Assembly: GCF_029211125.1 (NCBI RefSeq) | Contig: NZ_JARGEN010000059.1 | Coordinates: forward strand, 1-64,000 | Source of the DNA: Curvibacter soli | GTDB lineage: Bacteria > Pseudomonadota > Gammaproteobacteria > Burkholderiales > Burkholderiaceae_C | Direction of reading: 5' to 3' | Length of the DNA stretch: 64,000 nt | Shown: positions 54,293 to 64,000 of the stretch, piece after piece | How the letters are laid out: each line of letters opens with the position of its first letter | Position numbering within the stretch: the first letter of the stretch is position 1 | Translations under genes and position numbers: made by a program | The notes under the pieces: model-generated | What the model was told of the DNA's origin: nothing | The model's database searches: none | Seen by the model: the letters and a program-made list of their open reading frames with translations, nothing else

Positions 54293-56608
54293 TCACTCGG
54301 CGCGCCCAGGCACCAGGATTTCGCGCTGGCCGGCACCGCTCATGGCACCGACCAGGCCAGCCTTCTCCATATCCTCGACCAGCCGCGCGGCGCGGTTGTA
54401 ACCAATCTTCAGGTGGCGCTGCACCAGCGAGATGCTGGCCTTGCGGTTCTTCAGCACCACCTCGACGGCCTGGTCGTACATCGGGTCCTTCTCGCCGCCG
54501 CCATGCTCGCCATCGAGCGTGCCGCCCTCGTCGTCGGCCACGCCGCCTTCGAGCACGCCTTCGATGTAGTTGGGCTCGCCGCCCTGCGCCTTGAGGTAGC
54601 TGACCACGCGGTGCACCTCCTCGTCGCTCACGAAGGCGCCGTGCACCCGCACCGGCAGGCCGGTGCCGCTGGCCATGTAGAGCATGTCGCCCATGCCCAG
54701 CAGCGCCTCGGCGCCCATCTGGTCGAGGATGGTGCGGCTGTCGATCTTGCTGCTGACCTGGAACGCGATGCGCGTGGGGATGTTGGCCTTGATGAGGCCG
54801 GTGATCACGTCCACGCTGGGCCGCTGCGTGGCCAGGATCAGGTGGATGCCGGCGGCGCGCGCCTTTTGCGCCAGGCGGGCGATCAGCTCCTCGATCTTCT
54901 TGCCCACCACCATCATCAGGTCGGCCAACTCGTCGATCACCACCACGATGTGCGGCAGCCGCTCCAGCGGCTCGGGGTCGTCGGGCGTGAGGCTGAAGGG
55001 GTTGTAGATGAACTCCTCGCGCGCCTTGGCGTCGTCGATCTTCACGTTGTAGCCCGCGAGGTTGCGCACGCCGAGCTTGCTCATGAGCTTGTAGCGGCGC
55101 TCCATCTCGGCCACGCACCAGTTCAGGCCGTTGGCGGCCTGTTTCATGTCGGTCACCACGGGCGCGAGCAGGTGCGGAATGCCTTCGTAGACCGACATTT
55201 CGAGCATCTTGGGGTCGATCATCAACAGGCGCACGTCGCGCGCCTCGGCCTTGTAGAGCAGGCTCAGGATCATCGCGTTGATGCCCACCGACTTGCCCGA
55301 TCCGGTGGTGCCGGCCACCAGCACGTGCGGCATCTTGGCCAGATCGGCCACCACCGGGTTGCCGATGATGTCCTTGCCCAGGCCCATGGTCAGCATCGAG
55401 CGGGCCTCGTGGTAGACCTGGGAGCCCAATATTTCGGAGAGGCGAATGGTTTGGCGCTTGGCGTTGGGCAGCTCCAGCGCCATGTAGTTCTTGCCGGGAA
55501 TGGTCTCCACCACGCGGATGGATACCAACGACAGCGAGCGCGCCAGGTCCTTGGCCAGCCCGACGATCTGCGATCCCTTCACGCCGGTGGCGGGCTCGAT
55601 CTCGTAGCGCGTGATCACCGGCCCCGGCGAGGCCGCCACCACATGCACCTGCACGCCGAAGTCCTTGAGCTTCTTCTCGATCAGGCGGCTCGTCATCTCC
55701 AGCGTCTCGGGCGCCACGGTTTCCTGGCGCTGCATCGCGCCGTCGAGCAGGTCCACCTGCGGCAGCCGGCTGTCGGGCAGGTCGGTGAACAGCGGCTTCT
55801 GGCGCTCCTTGGCCACCCGCGCGCTCTGCTGCGGGTCCGCCAGCACGGGCTCGATGATCTGCACGGGCTGCTGGTGCTGCACCTCGATCTCGGTGCGCTC
55901 TTCCTGCAGCACCTCCTCGCGCTCGCGCGCGGCCTTGCGGCCCACGGCCACGTCCTGGGCGATCTCGCGCTTCTCGCGCTGCGACTCGACCAGACCGTAG
56001 ATGCGCGCGCCCAGCCCCTCGGCGACGCGTCCCCACGAAAAACGGAACGCCAGCGCAGCCCCTACCAGGGCCAGCACGATGCACAGCAGGCCCGAGCCGG
56101 TGAACCCCAGCCACTTGACGCTCGCGGGTCCCGCCAGGTAGCCGAGCACGCCGCCCGCGTGCCCGCCAGGCAGGCGCGGCTCGAAGCGGTACATGCGCGA
56201 CCATTCGAGCGCCGTACTGGCCGCGAGCAGCAGCGCCAGCCCGGCCCAGAACAGCAGCCGCGCGCGCGCCGACGGCGCCTCGCCCCCGCGCAGCCAGCGC
56301 GCCAGCGATGCCAGCCAGGCGCGCAGCCCCGCAGCCACGCACCACCAGACCGAGAAGCCGAGCAGGAAATAGCTGCCGTCGGCCAGCCAGGCGCCCACGC
56401 GGCCCGCCCAGTTGCCCGCCTGCGCGGCGGTGCCCGAGGTGGACCACGCCGCGTCCTGCGGCGAATAGCTGAGCAGGGCCAGGAGCCAGAACACCAGCGC
56501 CACGAGGCCCAGCACCAGGCCGATTTCATGCGCAAAACGGCCCGCCATGCCGCGGACCGGCACGGGCTCGGAAGAGGACGGATTCAGGGTGTTGAGGGAA
56601 TAGGACAT
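54293..56608 (-). CDS. ftsK: DNA translocase FtsK
   Basis: This 771-residue protein couples chromosome dimer resolution to division. About four membrane helices fill the first 190 residues. A linker and the alpha domain follow, then the motor with Walker [11 protein letters not shown] and Walker [16 protein letters not shown]. The C-terminal winged-helix gamma domain ([20 protein letters not shown]) should read polar KOPS sequences. The linker is short compared with Escherichia coli FtsK, as usual in betaproteobacteria. Confidence 0.96.
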   Translation of the reverse strand: MSYSLNTLNPSSSEPVPVRGMAGRFAHEIGLVLGLVALVFWLLALLSYSPQDAAWSTSGTAAQAGNWAGRVGAWLADGSYFLLGFSVWWCVAAGLRAWLASLARWLRGGEAPSARARLLFWAGLALLLAASTALEWSRMYRFEPRLPGGHAGGVLGYLAGPASVKWLGFTGSGLLCIVLALVGAALAFRFSWGRVAEGLGARIYGLVESQREKREIAQDVAVGRKAAREREEVLQEERTEIEVQHQQPVQIIEPVLADPQQSARVAKERQKPLFTDLPDSRLPQVDLLDGAMQRQETVAPETLEMTSRLIEKKLKDFGVQVHVVAASPGPVITRYEIEPATGVKGSQIVGLAKDLARSLSLVSIRVVETIPGKNYMALELPNAKRQTIRLSEILGSQVYHEARSMLTMGLGKDIIGNPVVADLAKMPHVLVAGTTGSGKSVGINAMILSLLYKAEARDVRLLMIDPKMLEMSVYEGIPHLLAPVVTDMKQAANGLNWCVAEMERRYKLMSKLGVRNLAGYNVKIDDAKAREEFIYNPFSLTPDDPEPLERLPHIVVVIDELADLMMVVGKKIEELIARLAQKARAAGIHLILATQRPSVDVITGLIKANIPTRIAFQVSSKIDSRTILDQMGAEALLGMGDMLYMASGTGLPVRVHGAFVSDEEVHRVVSYLKAQGGEPNYIEGVLEGGVADDEGGTLDGEHGGGEKDPMYDQAVEVVLKNRKASISLVQRHLKIGYNRAARLVEDMEKAGLVGAMSGAGQREILVPGRAE

Positions 56609-56660
56609 AGGCGGTCGGGCATGAGCTTACCCCACCCTTTGCGCCCGCCCGCCGAACGGC

Positions 56661-57332
56661 TCAGGCAAGGCTGTGCAGCGGGCTCTTGAGCACGGTGCTG
56701 CCGTCGGGCAGCGCCTCGATGAAGCCGCGCTCGCCCAGGTCCTTCATCACCCGGCTGACCATCTCGCGCGAAGCGCCAACCATCTTCGCCAGATCCTGGC
56801 GCGAGATTTTTTCGCGGATGACCTGCCGCCCGCCCGCGTCCGCCTCGGCGAAGTCGAGCAGCGCCCGCGCCACGCGGCCATACACGTCGAGCAGCGCCAG
56901 CGACTCGATCTTGCGGTCGGCCTGGCGCAGCCGCTTGACCAGCCCGCGCATCGCCATGAAGGCCATCGACGAATTGTTGGCCAGGCAGTGGGCGAATTCG
57001 CCGCGCCCGAGCGTCAGCGCGTCGGTCTGCACCTCGGCGCGCACCGTGGCCGAATGGGCCTCGTTGTCGATGATGCTCATCTCGCCGATGTAGTCGCCCG
57101 GCTGCAACGCGGCGATGATGACCTCGCGGCCCCGGCTGTCGGTGGCGAACACGCGCGCGCGGCCCGTGAGCAGGATGTAGAGCGTGTCGGACTTGCAGCC
57201 CTGCTCCACGATGGCCTCGCCGCGCTTGTAGCGGCGCTTGACCACGGCGTGGGTAATGGCTTCGGCCTGCGCCGCCGTGAGCAGCGAGAACAGCGGAACC
57301 CGGCGCAGCAGGTCCATGTTGGTGATCGACAT
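56661..57332 (-). CDS. Crp/Fnr-family transcriptional regulator
   Basis: This 223-residue regulator has a cyclic-nucleotide-binding-like domain (residues about 10-120, GEAIVEQGCKSDTLYILLTGRARVF and GDYIGEMSIIDNEAHSATV) and a winged helix-turn-helix near the end (ISRQDLAKMVGASREMVSRVMKDL). No cysteine cluster for an iron-sulphur centre is seen at the N-terminus, so it is Crp-like rather than Fnr-like. The ATG at 57332 (MSITNMDLLRRVPLF) gives normal length. It is divergent from trxB, with 176 bp between the starts. Confidence 0.9.
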   Translation of the reverse strand: MSITNMDLLRRVPLFSLLTAAQAEAITHAVVKRRYKRGEAIVEQGCKSDTLYILLTGRARVFATDSRGREVIIAALQPGDYIGEMSIIDNEAHSATVRAEVQTDALTLGRGEFAHCLANNSSMAFMAMRGLVKRLRQADRKIESLALLDVYGRVARALLDFAEADAGGRQVIREKISRQDLAKMVGASREMVSRVMKDLGERGFIEALPDGSTVLKSPLHSLA

Positions 57333-57400
57333 CGCAATGCTTCTCCAGAAATACGCCACGCGATGGGATCCTGATGGGTTCTTACAATCGCGGTGATTGA

Positions 57401-58468
<1,068 letters not shown>

Positions 58469-58662
58469 GCCGGCAAGGCTATAATCTGGGGCTTTGCTGA
58501 ATTTGGCCGGCGCATCGATCGATACTTGTGCGCCGGGCACTTTCCGGTAAATCCCGGGTTACCGCCACCCATTCCTGGCGAGGTGAGGCCCAGCAGCAGC
58601 GGGGCGGCCTGAAGGCCCCCCGCGTGTCAGCGGTGGCCGCTTGAAACTATCGGAGTGTCCTC

Positions 58663-58896
58663 ATGGCACGCGTATGTGACGTCACGGGCAAGAAGCCCAT
58701 GGTGGGGAACAATGTGTCCCACGCCAACAACAAAACCAAGCGCCGGTTCCTGCCGAATCTGCAGTACCGCCGTTTCTGGGTCGAGAGCGAAAACCGCTGG
58801 GTGCGCCTGCGCATCAGCAACGCGGGCCTGCGCCTGATCGACAAGAACGGCATCGACTCCGTGCTCGCAGACCTGCGCGCACGCGGCCAAGCGTAA
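58663..58896 (+). CDS. rpmB: 50S ribosomal protein L28
   Basis: This 77-residue protein starts [34 protein letters not shown], the L28 signature. It is followed by rpmG after 12 bp, the usual pairing. Upstream sequence (58490-58660) contains the operon promoter region but no RNA gene I can define. Confidence 0.98.
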   Translation: MARVCDVTGKKPMVGNNVSHANNKTKRRFLPNLQYRRFWVESENRWVRLRISNAGLRLIDKNGIDSVLADLRARGQA

Positions 58897-58908
58897 AGGA
58901 GAGCGACC

Positions 58909-59079
58909 ATGGCAGCAAAAGGCGGACGCGAAAAGATCAAGCTGGAATCCACCGCAGGTACCGGCCATTTCTACACCACGACCAAGAACAAGAAGACCAC
59001 GCCCGAGAAAATGTCGATCTCCAAGTTCGACCCCAAGGCTCGCAAGCATGTGGAATACAAGGAAATCAAGCTGAAGTAA
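58909..59079 (+). CDS. rpmG: 50S ribosomal protein L33
   Basis: This 56-residue protein reads [19 protein letters not shown] and ends [11 protein letters not shown]. The body [24 protein letters not shown] is the cysteine-free form of L33, so no zinc is needed. AAAGGAG precedes the ATG. The terminator at 59102 ends the rpmB-rpmG transcript. Confidence 0.97.
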   Translation: MAAKGGREKIKLESTAGTGHFYTTTKNKKTTPEKMSISKFDPKARKHVEYKEIKLK

Positions 59080-59101
59080 TCCAGCGAGGTTTGCCCCCCC
59101 G

Positions 59102-59169
59102 AAAGCCGCCCGGCCACACGCCCGGCGGCTTTTTTCTTTGTGCGCCCATGCTGGGCGCACAAAGAAAAA
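59102..59169. terminator. Two hairpins: rpmG terminator and an 18-bp perfect palindrome
   Basis: AAGCCGCCCGG pairs with CCGGCGGCTT and runs into TTTTTT, a classic terminator for rpmBG. It is followed directly by an 18-bp perfect stem (59131-59148 with 59152-59169) around a TGC loop, whose outer ends are T-rich and A-rich. That hairpin could stop transcription from either direction, between rpmG and the convergent tRNA and HU genes. Confidence 0.85.
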
Positions 59170-59212
59170 GGGCTTAGATCGCTCTAAACCCTTGATTCAT
59201 AACGGCAAATCT

Positions 59213-59288
59213 TGGTGGGTGCTGACGGGCTCGAACCGCCGACCTACGCCTTGTAAGGGCGCCGCTCTACCGACTGAGCTAAGCACCC
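59213..59288 (-). tRNA. tRNA-Val (anticodon TAC)
   Basis: On the minus strand the acceptor GGGTGCT pairs with AGCACCC, followed by A and an encoded CCA. The D loop TAGCTCAGTCGGTAGAGC, anticodon loop CTTACAA (anticodon TAC, valine) and T arm GGTTCGAGCCC are all present in 76 nucleotides. The element did not use this tRNA as a target. Confidence 0.96.
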
Positions 59289-59302
59289 CACCTTGACCGG
59301 AT

Positions 59303-59575
59303 TCAGTTCAAGGCATCCTTCAATGCCTTGCCAGGACGAAACTTTGGTACTTTAGCAGCCTTGATCTTGATGGCCGCGCCGGTACGGGGGTTGCGGCCGG
59401 TGCGCGCGGCGCGTTTGCCCACGGCGAAGGTGCCGAAGCCGACGAGGGAAACGGTACCGCCCTTCTTCAGGGTCTTCTTCACGGCTTCGATGGTGGACTC
59501 GAGCGCGCGCGTGGCAGCCGCCTTGGAGATGTCGGCGTTGTTGGCGATGTGCTCGATCAGTTCGGTTTTATTCAC
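59303..59575 (-). CDS. hupB: HU-family DNA-binding protein
   Basis: This 90-residue protein has the HU outline: [28 protein letters not shown], then [28 protein letters not shown], the DNA-gripping arm, and [23 protein letters not shown] choose the GTG at 59575, because the TTG at 59593 would lengthen the family N-terminus. It lies 14 bp downstream of nothing on its strand except the tRNA, and is probably transcribed alone. The preceding 265 bp (59576-59840) contain no gene. Confidence 0.92.
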   Translation of the reverse strand: MNKTELIEHIANNADISKAAATRALESTIEAVKKTLKKGGTVSLVGFGTFAVGKRAARTGRNPRTGAAIKIKAAKVPKFRPGKALKDALN

Positions 59576-59840
59576 AAGGAGCCCCTCGTACAAAGATATG
59601 TGTTGATCTGGATGTGTCTACGAAAAATCTGGCCTTCACGCATTCGCTGCGCAGATGTGCGGGGGCGAGGGGGCGGAAGGCGGGAATCGCAGCGAACGCT
59701 GCGGCATCAGATTAGAGCCACGGACTTTCAAGGTGTCAATACGACAGGCTGTTTTGCAGCAGCGCGGAGGCGGATTCTAGTCGCATTTGCGCGCCTGGGC
59801 CGCGCCAGGGCTGCATTCCCGGCACCGGGGCAGCAGGGAA

Positions 59841-60926
59841 TCAAAGCGATTCGGCGATCGCGCGCCCCAGGTCGGCGGTGCCGGCGGTCCCTCCGATGTC
59901 GGGCGTGCGCGGCGCGGCGCTGCCGGGCTGCAGCACGCGCTCGATGGCCGCGAGCACCGCGTCGTGCGCGGCCTTGTGGCCCAGGAACTCCAGCATCATC
60001 GCGCCACACCAGATCTGGCCGATGGGGTTGGCAATGCCCTGCCCCGCAATGTCGGGCGCCGAGCCGTGCACGGGCTCGAACAGCGAGGGCATGGTGCGTG
60101 TGGGGTTCAGGTTGGCGCTGGGCGCGATGCCGATGGTGCCGGTGCAGGCGGGCCCCAGGTCGCTGAGGATGTCGCCAAACAGATTGCTGGCCACCACCAC
60201 GTCGAAAAAGTCGGGGCGCTGCACGAAATGCGCGGTGAGGATGTCGATGTGAAACTTGTCCACTCTCACATCCGGATACGACTTGGCCATCTCGGCCACG
60301 CGCTCGTCCCAGTAGGGCATGGTGATGGCGATGCCGTTGGATTTGGTGGCGCTGGTCAGGTGCTTCCTGGGGCGCGACTGGGCGAGGTCGAAAGCGAACT
60401 TCAATACGCGGTCCACGCCGTGGCGGGACATCACCGTCTCCTGCATCACGATCTCGCGGGGCGTGCCTTCGTACATGCGCCCGCCGATGCTGGAGTATTC
60501 GCCCTCGGTGTTCTCGCGCACGATGAGCATGTCGATCTCGCCGGGCAGGCGCGGGCTGCCGTCGCGCCGCACCACCGGGGCGATCACGCCGGGCATGAGG
60601 CGCGCGGGGCGCAGGTTGACGTACTGGTCGAACTCGCGGCGAAACAGCAGCAGCGAGCCCCACAGCGAGACATGGTCGGCAATCTTCGCGGGCCAGCCCA
60701 CGGCGCCGAAGTAGATCGCATCGTGGCCGCCGATCTGCTCCTTCCAGTTGTCGGGCAGCATCTTGCCGTGGCGTTCGCAGTAGTCCCAGCTCGCGAAGTC
60801 GAAGTGGTTGAAATGCAGGTCGATGCCGAACTTGCGCGCCACCGCGTCCATGACGCGCACGCCCTCGGGCATGACCTCCTTGCCGATGCCGTCGCCCGCG
60901 ATGACGGCGATGCGTTGCTTGCCCAT
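59841..60926 (-). CDS. Tartrate dehydrogenase / D-malate dehydrogenase-like
   Basis: This 361-residue NAD-dependent beta-hydroxyacid oxidative decarboxylase belongs to the isopropylmalate/tartrate dehydrogenase family. It has IAVIAGDGIGKEVMPEGV, the substrate-binding ENTEGEYSSIGGR and the metal-binding DILSDLGPACTGTIGIAPSANL. The early WDYCERHG and the LNPTRTMPSLFEPVHGSAPDIAGQG region point to tartrate or D-malate rather than isopropylmalate. It stands next to a decayed hydrolase and LysR remnant, so its own LysR regulator may have been lost. Confidence 0.85.
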   Translation of the reverse strand: MGKQRIAVIAGDGIGKEVMPEGVRVMDAVARKFGIDLHFNHFDFASWDYCERHGKMLPDNWKEQIGGHDAIYFGAVGWPAKIADHVSLWGSLLLFRREFDQYVNLRPARLMPGVIAPVVRRDGSPRLPGEIDMLIVRENTEGEYSSIGGRMYEGTPREIVMQETVMSRHGVDRVLKFAFDLAQSRPRKHLTSATKSNGIAITMPYWDERVAEMAKSYPDVRVDKFHIDILTAHFVQRPDFFDVVVASNLFGDILSDLGPACTGTIGIAPSANLNPTRTMPSLFEPVHGSAPDIAGQGIANPIGQIWCGAMMLEFLGHKAAHDAVLAAIERVLQPGSAAPRTPDIGGTAGTADLGRAIAESL

Positions 60927-60955
60927 GGTGTGCTTCTTGCCTGGTATGTCGAAAG

Positions 60956-61410
60956 TCAGTCAGATAGGAATGCCGCCGACTCGTCGAGCAGCAACGCAAG
61001 TGCATCTTCGGCGATGTAGTGGCCGCAGGGTACGGCGCGGCCGTCCACGTTTGCGGACCGCTCGCGCCAGAGCGCCAGTACGTCGATGCAGCGGCCCGCC
61101 GCCACATCGGCGCGGTCGTGTTCCAGGTCGATGGTAGCGCACGCCCGGTAGTCCTCGCAGATGCTTGGCGGCGGCTGGATCAGGCTGCGCATGATGAAGA
61201 TCGCGTCATCGGCCATGGCGCGCTTGGAATGCGCGGCGTGCGCGGCATCGGGCGCGGGCCGGGCCAAATCGCCGTAGCCGCGCAGGTCCGGCATCACGCC
61301 CCGTGGAAGCGCGCCGCCAACGCGGGCGCCACGCGGTGCCACATGGCGTGCGACTGCGGGTGCCCGTGCAGCAGCAGCGGCGGGCCCGAGCCGCCATGGC
61401 GCACGCCCTC
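60956..61410 (-). pseudogene. Decayed alpha/beta hydrolase (haloacetate dehalogenase-like)
   Basis: One frame gives [33 protein letters not shown], the N-terminal oxyanion region of the dehalogenase group. A frameshift near 61300 is followed in another frame by [31 protein letters not shown]. The central nucleophile region is missing, and the frame resumes with ICEDYRACATIDLEHD and ends with the catalytic-histidine motif CGHYIAEDAL. The first residues, the nucleophile elbow and reading-frame continuity are lost, so the gene is inactive. Confidence 0.8.
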
Positions 61411-61419
61411 ATGCCGCTG

Positions 61420-61590
61420 TTCGCCGGCGGGCAACTGCCGCGCGTGCTGCCGCGCCACGCCATGCCCGACGCCGACATCCACTGGCTGGCGCCGCGCCAT
61501 CCGCGCGTGCCGCGCCGGCTGCGGCTGCTGGTGGATTTCCTCTCCGAGCGCTTCCAGGGCGAGCCATGGAAGCGCGAACCCGCTATTTGA
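61420..61590 (+). pseudogene. C-terminal remnant of a LysR-type regulator
   Basis: About 55 codons read [22 protein letters not shown] and end [18 protein letters not shown], the tail of many LysR regulators. There is no DNA-binding domain or start. It abuts the hydrolase remnant on the opposite strand, so a deletion probably joined the two. It overlaps the pgsA stop by a few bases. Confidence 0.7.
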
Positions 61591-62167
61591 TCCGGGCGCG
61601 GATCTCGGGCAGCGCGCGGCGCAGGTAGTACACCATCGACCATACCGTGAGCACCGCGGCCAGCCACAGCAGCCACGTCCCCCACACACCCGTGTCGACC
61701 ACGCCGAACAGGCGCCCGTCGTAGAGCAGGAACGGGATGGCGACCATCTGCACCGTGGTCTTGACCTTGCCCAACATGTGCACGGCCACGCTGCGCGAGG
61801 CGCCGATCTGCGCCATCCATTCGCGCAGCGCGGAGATGGCGATCTCGCGCCCCACGATGATCAGCGCGGCGAACACATCGGCGCGCTGCAGATGCACCAG
61901 CACCAGCAGCGATGCGCAGACGAGAAATTTGTCGGCCACCGGGTCGAGGAAGGCGCCGAAGGCCGATATCTGGTTGAGCCGGCGCGCCAGGAAGCCGTCG
62001 AGCCAGTCGGTGGCCGCGAACACGACGAACATGACGGTGGCCACCAGGTTGCGCGTGACAGGCTCCACCGGCATGTAGAACATTCCCACGATGAGCGGTA
62101 TCGCGACGATGCGCGTCCAGGTCATGAGGGTGGGAATGGTGAAGAACATGGCGCTCGATTGTGTCAT
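61583..62167 (-). CDS. pgsA: CDP-diacylglycerol-glycerol-3-phosphate 3-phosphatidyltransferase
   Basis: This 194-residue inner-membrane enzyme makes phosphatidylglycerol phosphate. The CDP-alcohol phosphotransferase motif [27 protein letters not shown] is intact. Four or five hydrophobic helices surround it. The start at 62167 ([14 protein letters not shown]) or the internal ATG six codons later is possible. It lies 18 bp after uvrC, the usual uvrC-pgsA pairing. Confidence 0.95.
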   Translation of the reverse strand: MTQSSAMFFTIPTLMTWTRIVAIPLIVGMFYMPVEPVTRNLVATVMFVVFAATDWLDGFLARRLNQISAFGAFLDPVADKFLVCASLLVLVHLQRADVFAALIIVGREIAISALREWMAQIGASRSVAVHMLGKVKTTVQMVAIPFLLYDGRLFGVVDTGVWGTWLLWLAAVLTVWSMVYYLRRALPEIRARIK

Positions 62168-62185
62168 GGCGGCGTGACAGGCCGC

Positions 62186-64000
62186 TCAGCGCAGCGCCCG
62201 GTAGATTTCTTCAGCCAATTCCCGCGAAATGCCGTCCACCGTGACCAGGTCGTCCACACTCGCCGCCGCCACGCCGCGCACGCCGCCGAAGCGCTGCAGC
62301 AGCCGGGCGCGCTTCTTCGGCCCCACGCCGGGCACCTCTTCGAGCCGGCTGCCGCCCACGCGCACCTTGGCGCGGCGCGCGCGCATGCCGGTGATGGCGA
62401 AGCGGTGCGCCTCGTCGCGGATCTGCGCCACCAGCATCAGCGCGGCGGAATCGCGGCCCAGGTAGACCTTCTCGCGCCCGTCGGCGAACACCAGTTCCTC
62501 CAGCCCCACCTTGCGGCCCTCGCCCTTTTCCACGCCGACGATCAGCGACAGCGGCAGGCCCAGTTCGGTGAACACCTCGCGCGCCATGGCGACCTGGCCG
62601 CGCCCGCCGTCCACCAGCACCAGGTCGGGCATGCGCGCCGTGCCCGCAGGCGCGGCGCCGCCGGCCTGGCGCAGCGCCTCGGCGAGCTTGCTGTAGCGCC
62701 GCGTCAGCACCTGGCGCATGGCGGCGTAGTCGTCGCCACCCGTGACGCCCTCGATGTTGTAGCGCCGGTATTCGCCGCTCTGCATCCTGTGCTGCTGAAA
62801 CACCACGCACGAGGCCTGCGTGGCCTCGCCCGCGGTGTGCGAGATGTCGAAGCACTCGATGCGCAGGCCGTCGAGGTCGTCGGGCTCCAGTTCCAGCGCC
62901 TCGGCCAGCGCGCGCGTGCGCGCCTGCTGCGAGCCTTCCTCGGCCAGCAGCCGCGCGAGCTGGATGGCGGCGTTCTGCTGCGCCATCTCCAGCCAGGTGC
63001 GGCGCTGCCCGCGCGGGCTGTGCACCGCGCCCACGCGCTGCCCGCTCTGCTCGGACAGCACGTCGACCAGTTCCTGGCCCACGGGCGCGCTCACGATCAG
63101 CGAGGGCGGCACCGGCACGTGCAGGTAATGCTGGGCGATGAAAGCCTCGAGCACCTGTACCTCCACCGTGCGGGCCGCGCCGTCGGGCTCGTCCAGCTCC
63201 ACGGCCAGGGCGCTGGCATCCTCCACGTGCACGGGGAAGTAGGCGCGGTCGCCCAGATGCCGCCCGCCGCGCACCATGGCCAGGTTGACGCAGGCGCGCC
63301 CGCCCTGCACCTGCACGGCAAGGATGTCCACGTCCTTGTCCGAGCCGGTGTCCACGGCCTGCTGGTGCAGCACGCGCGAGAGCGCGGCCATCTGGTTGCG
63401 CAGCTCGGCCGCCTGCTCGAACTCCAGCTTTTCCGCGTGGGCCATCATGCGGGCCTCCAGCGTGCCGAGCAGCGTCTGCGTCTCGCCGCGCAGCATGGCC
63501 TCGGCATGGGCCACGTCCACCGCATAGGCCTCGGGCGACACCAGCCCGACGCAGGGGCCCGTGCAGCGCTTGATCTGGTAGAGCAGGCAGGGCCGGGTGC
63601 GGTTGGCGAACACCGTGTCCTCGCACACGCGCAGGCGAAACACCTTCTGCAGCAGTTGGATCGTCTCCTTCACGGCCCAGGCGCTCGGGTAGGGGCCGAA
63701 GTACCGCGCGCGCTTGTCCACCGCGCCGCGGTAGTAGGCCATGCGCGGGAAGCGCTGGCCCGCAGGCGCGCCGGCCTCGCCGTCGCGCGCGGCCACGCCG
63801 GTGATCAACAGGTACGGGTAGCTCTTGTCGTCGCGGAACAGGATGTTGTAGCGCGGGTTGAGCGTCTTGATGAGGTTGTTCTCCAGCAGCAGCGCCTCGG
63901 CCTCGGAGCGCACCACGGTGGTTTCCAGCCGCGCGATCTTGGCCACCATGAGCCCGGTGCGCGTGCCACCGTGGTTCTTGTGGAAGTAGCTGGACACGCG
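62186..64000 (-). CDS. uvrC: Excinuclease ABC subunit C (5' end outside window)
   Basis: The 604 or so visible residues cover most of UvrC, the endonuclease that makes both incisions in nucleotide excision repair. Visible parts are the end of the GIY-YIG domain ([18 protein letters not shown]), the cysteine cluster [28 protein letters not shown], the UVR motif, the RNase H-like domain with [21 protein letters not shown] and [10 protein letters not shown], and the C-terminal helix-hairpin-helix pair. The start and first few dozen residues lie beyond the end of the window. Confidence 0.95.
   Translation of the reverse strand, partial: RVSSYFHKNHGGTRTGLMVAKIARLETTVVRSEAEALLLENNLIKTLNPRYNILFRDDKSYPYLLITGVAARDGEAGAPAGQRFPRMAYYRGAVDKRARYFGPYPSAWAVKETIQLLQKVFRLRVCEDTVFANRTRPCLLYQIKRCTGPCVGLVSPEAYAVDVAHAEAMLRGETQTLLGTLEARMMAHAEKLEFEQAAELRNQMAALSRVLHQQAVDTGSDKDVDILAVQVQGGRACVNLAMVRGGRHLGDRAYFPVHVEDASALAVELDEPDGAARTVEVQVLEAFIAQHYLHVPVPPSLIVSAPVGQELVDVLSEQSGQRVGAVHSPRGQRRTWLEMAQQNAAIQLARLLAEEGSQQARTRALAEALELEPDDLDGLRIECFDISHTAGEATQASCVVFQQHRMQSGEYRRYNIEGVTGGDDYAAMRQVLTRRYSKLAEALRQAGGAAPAGTARMPDLVLVDGGRGQVAMAREVFTELGLPLSLIVGVEKGEGRKVGLEELVFADGREKVYLGRDSAALMLVAQIRDEAHRFAITGMRARRAKVRVGGSRLEEVPGVGPKKRARLLQRFGGVRGVAAASVDDLVTVDGISRELAEEIYRALR

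Noticed and set aside
59213-59288. tRNA-Val as an integration target
   Set aside because: No repeat of the tRNA 3' end exists elsewhere in the window and no integrase is next to it; the element is in rarA instead.

Overview
The window is a high-GC betaproteobacterial chromosome, most likely a member of the Comamonadaceae. The evidence is the codon use, the rpsP-rimM-trmD-rplS operon, the betaproteobacterial type of rarA, ftsK/lolA and livFGMH, and the short dispersed repeats. It is interrupted by a clearly lower-GC block of about 33.2 kb at 16,155-49,380. The left flank holds orn, an M48 protease, phhB, rsgA, hisC, a CobD/CbiB-like gene, a Nudix hydrolase, the rplS-trmD-rimM-rpsP operon, a GNAT acetyltransferase, two small membrane proteins and livH-livM-livG-livF. 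The right flank holds a proline-rich lipoprotein, a copper P-type ATPase, lolA, ftsK, a Crp/Fnr regulator, trxB, rpmB-rpmG, tRNA-Val(TAC), an HU gene, a tartrate dehydrogenase-like gene, a degraded hydrolase/LysR scar, pgsA and the start-truncated uvrC.

The block is an integrative mobilizable element inserted inside the chromosomal rarA (mgsA) gene. The host gene is cut after the codons for residues F115-N116-K117. Its 5' part lies at 49,373-49,722 and its 3' part at 15,197-16,162. The same 8-bp core, TTGTTGAA, sits at both junctions, and both element ends carry GGCACAAA arm-type repeats next to a tyrosine recombinase gene at the left end. The element brings its own complete rarA (47,958-49,262) at its right end, in the same orientation as the host gene. 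The broken host reading frame runs through attR and stops inside the start of the element rarA (8-nt overlap ATGGCTGA). Host transcription and translation of rarA are therefore apparently handed over to the incoming copy. In that copy the attachment core is changed at synonymous positions to TTATTAAA, so the restored gene no longer carries the target core.

Inside the element, left to right, are: the integrase; a three-gene type III-like restriction-modification operon (SNF2-type ATPase, beta-class DNA methyltransferase, helicase-nuclease) behind a palindromic promoter; a run of small unknown genes including a WYL-like protein; a superfamily 3 primase-helicase; an HU/IHF-like protein; a StbB/ParA-like ATPase; two overlapping unknown genes; a T-rich intergenic region that is a candidate oriT; a MobF relaxase-helicase; a dense cluster of TGGGGA/TCCCCA repeats around an AT-rich segment that is a candidate replication origin; a type IV coupling protein; a KfrB-like protein; an ArdC-like antirestriction protein; and a two-gene membrane/soluble module of unknown function beside rarA. 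I found no mating-pair-formation (VirB-like) genes. The element therefore carries relaxase and coupling protein but would need another conjugation apparatus. Coordinates of start codons were adjusted where Shine-Dalgarno sequence or family length favoured an internal start.
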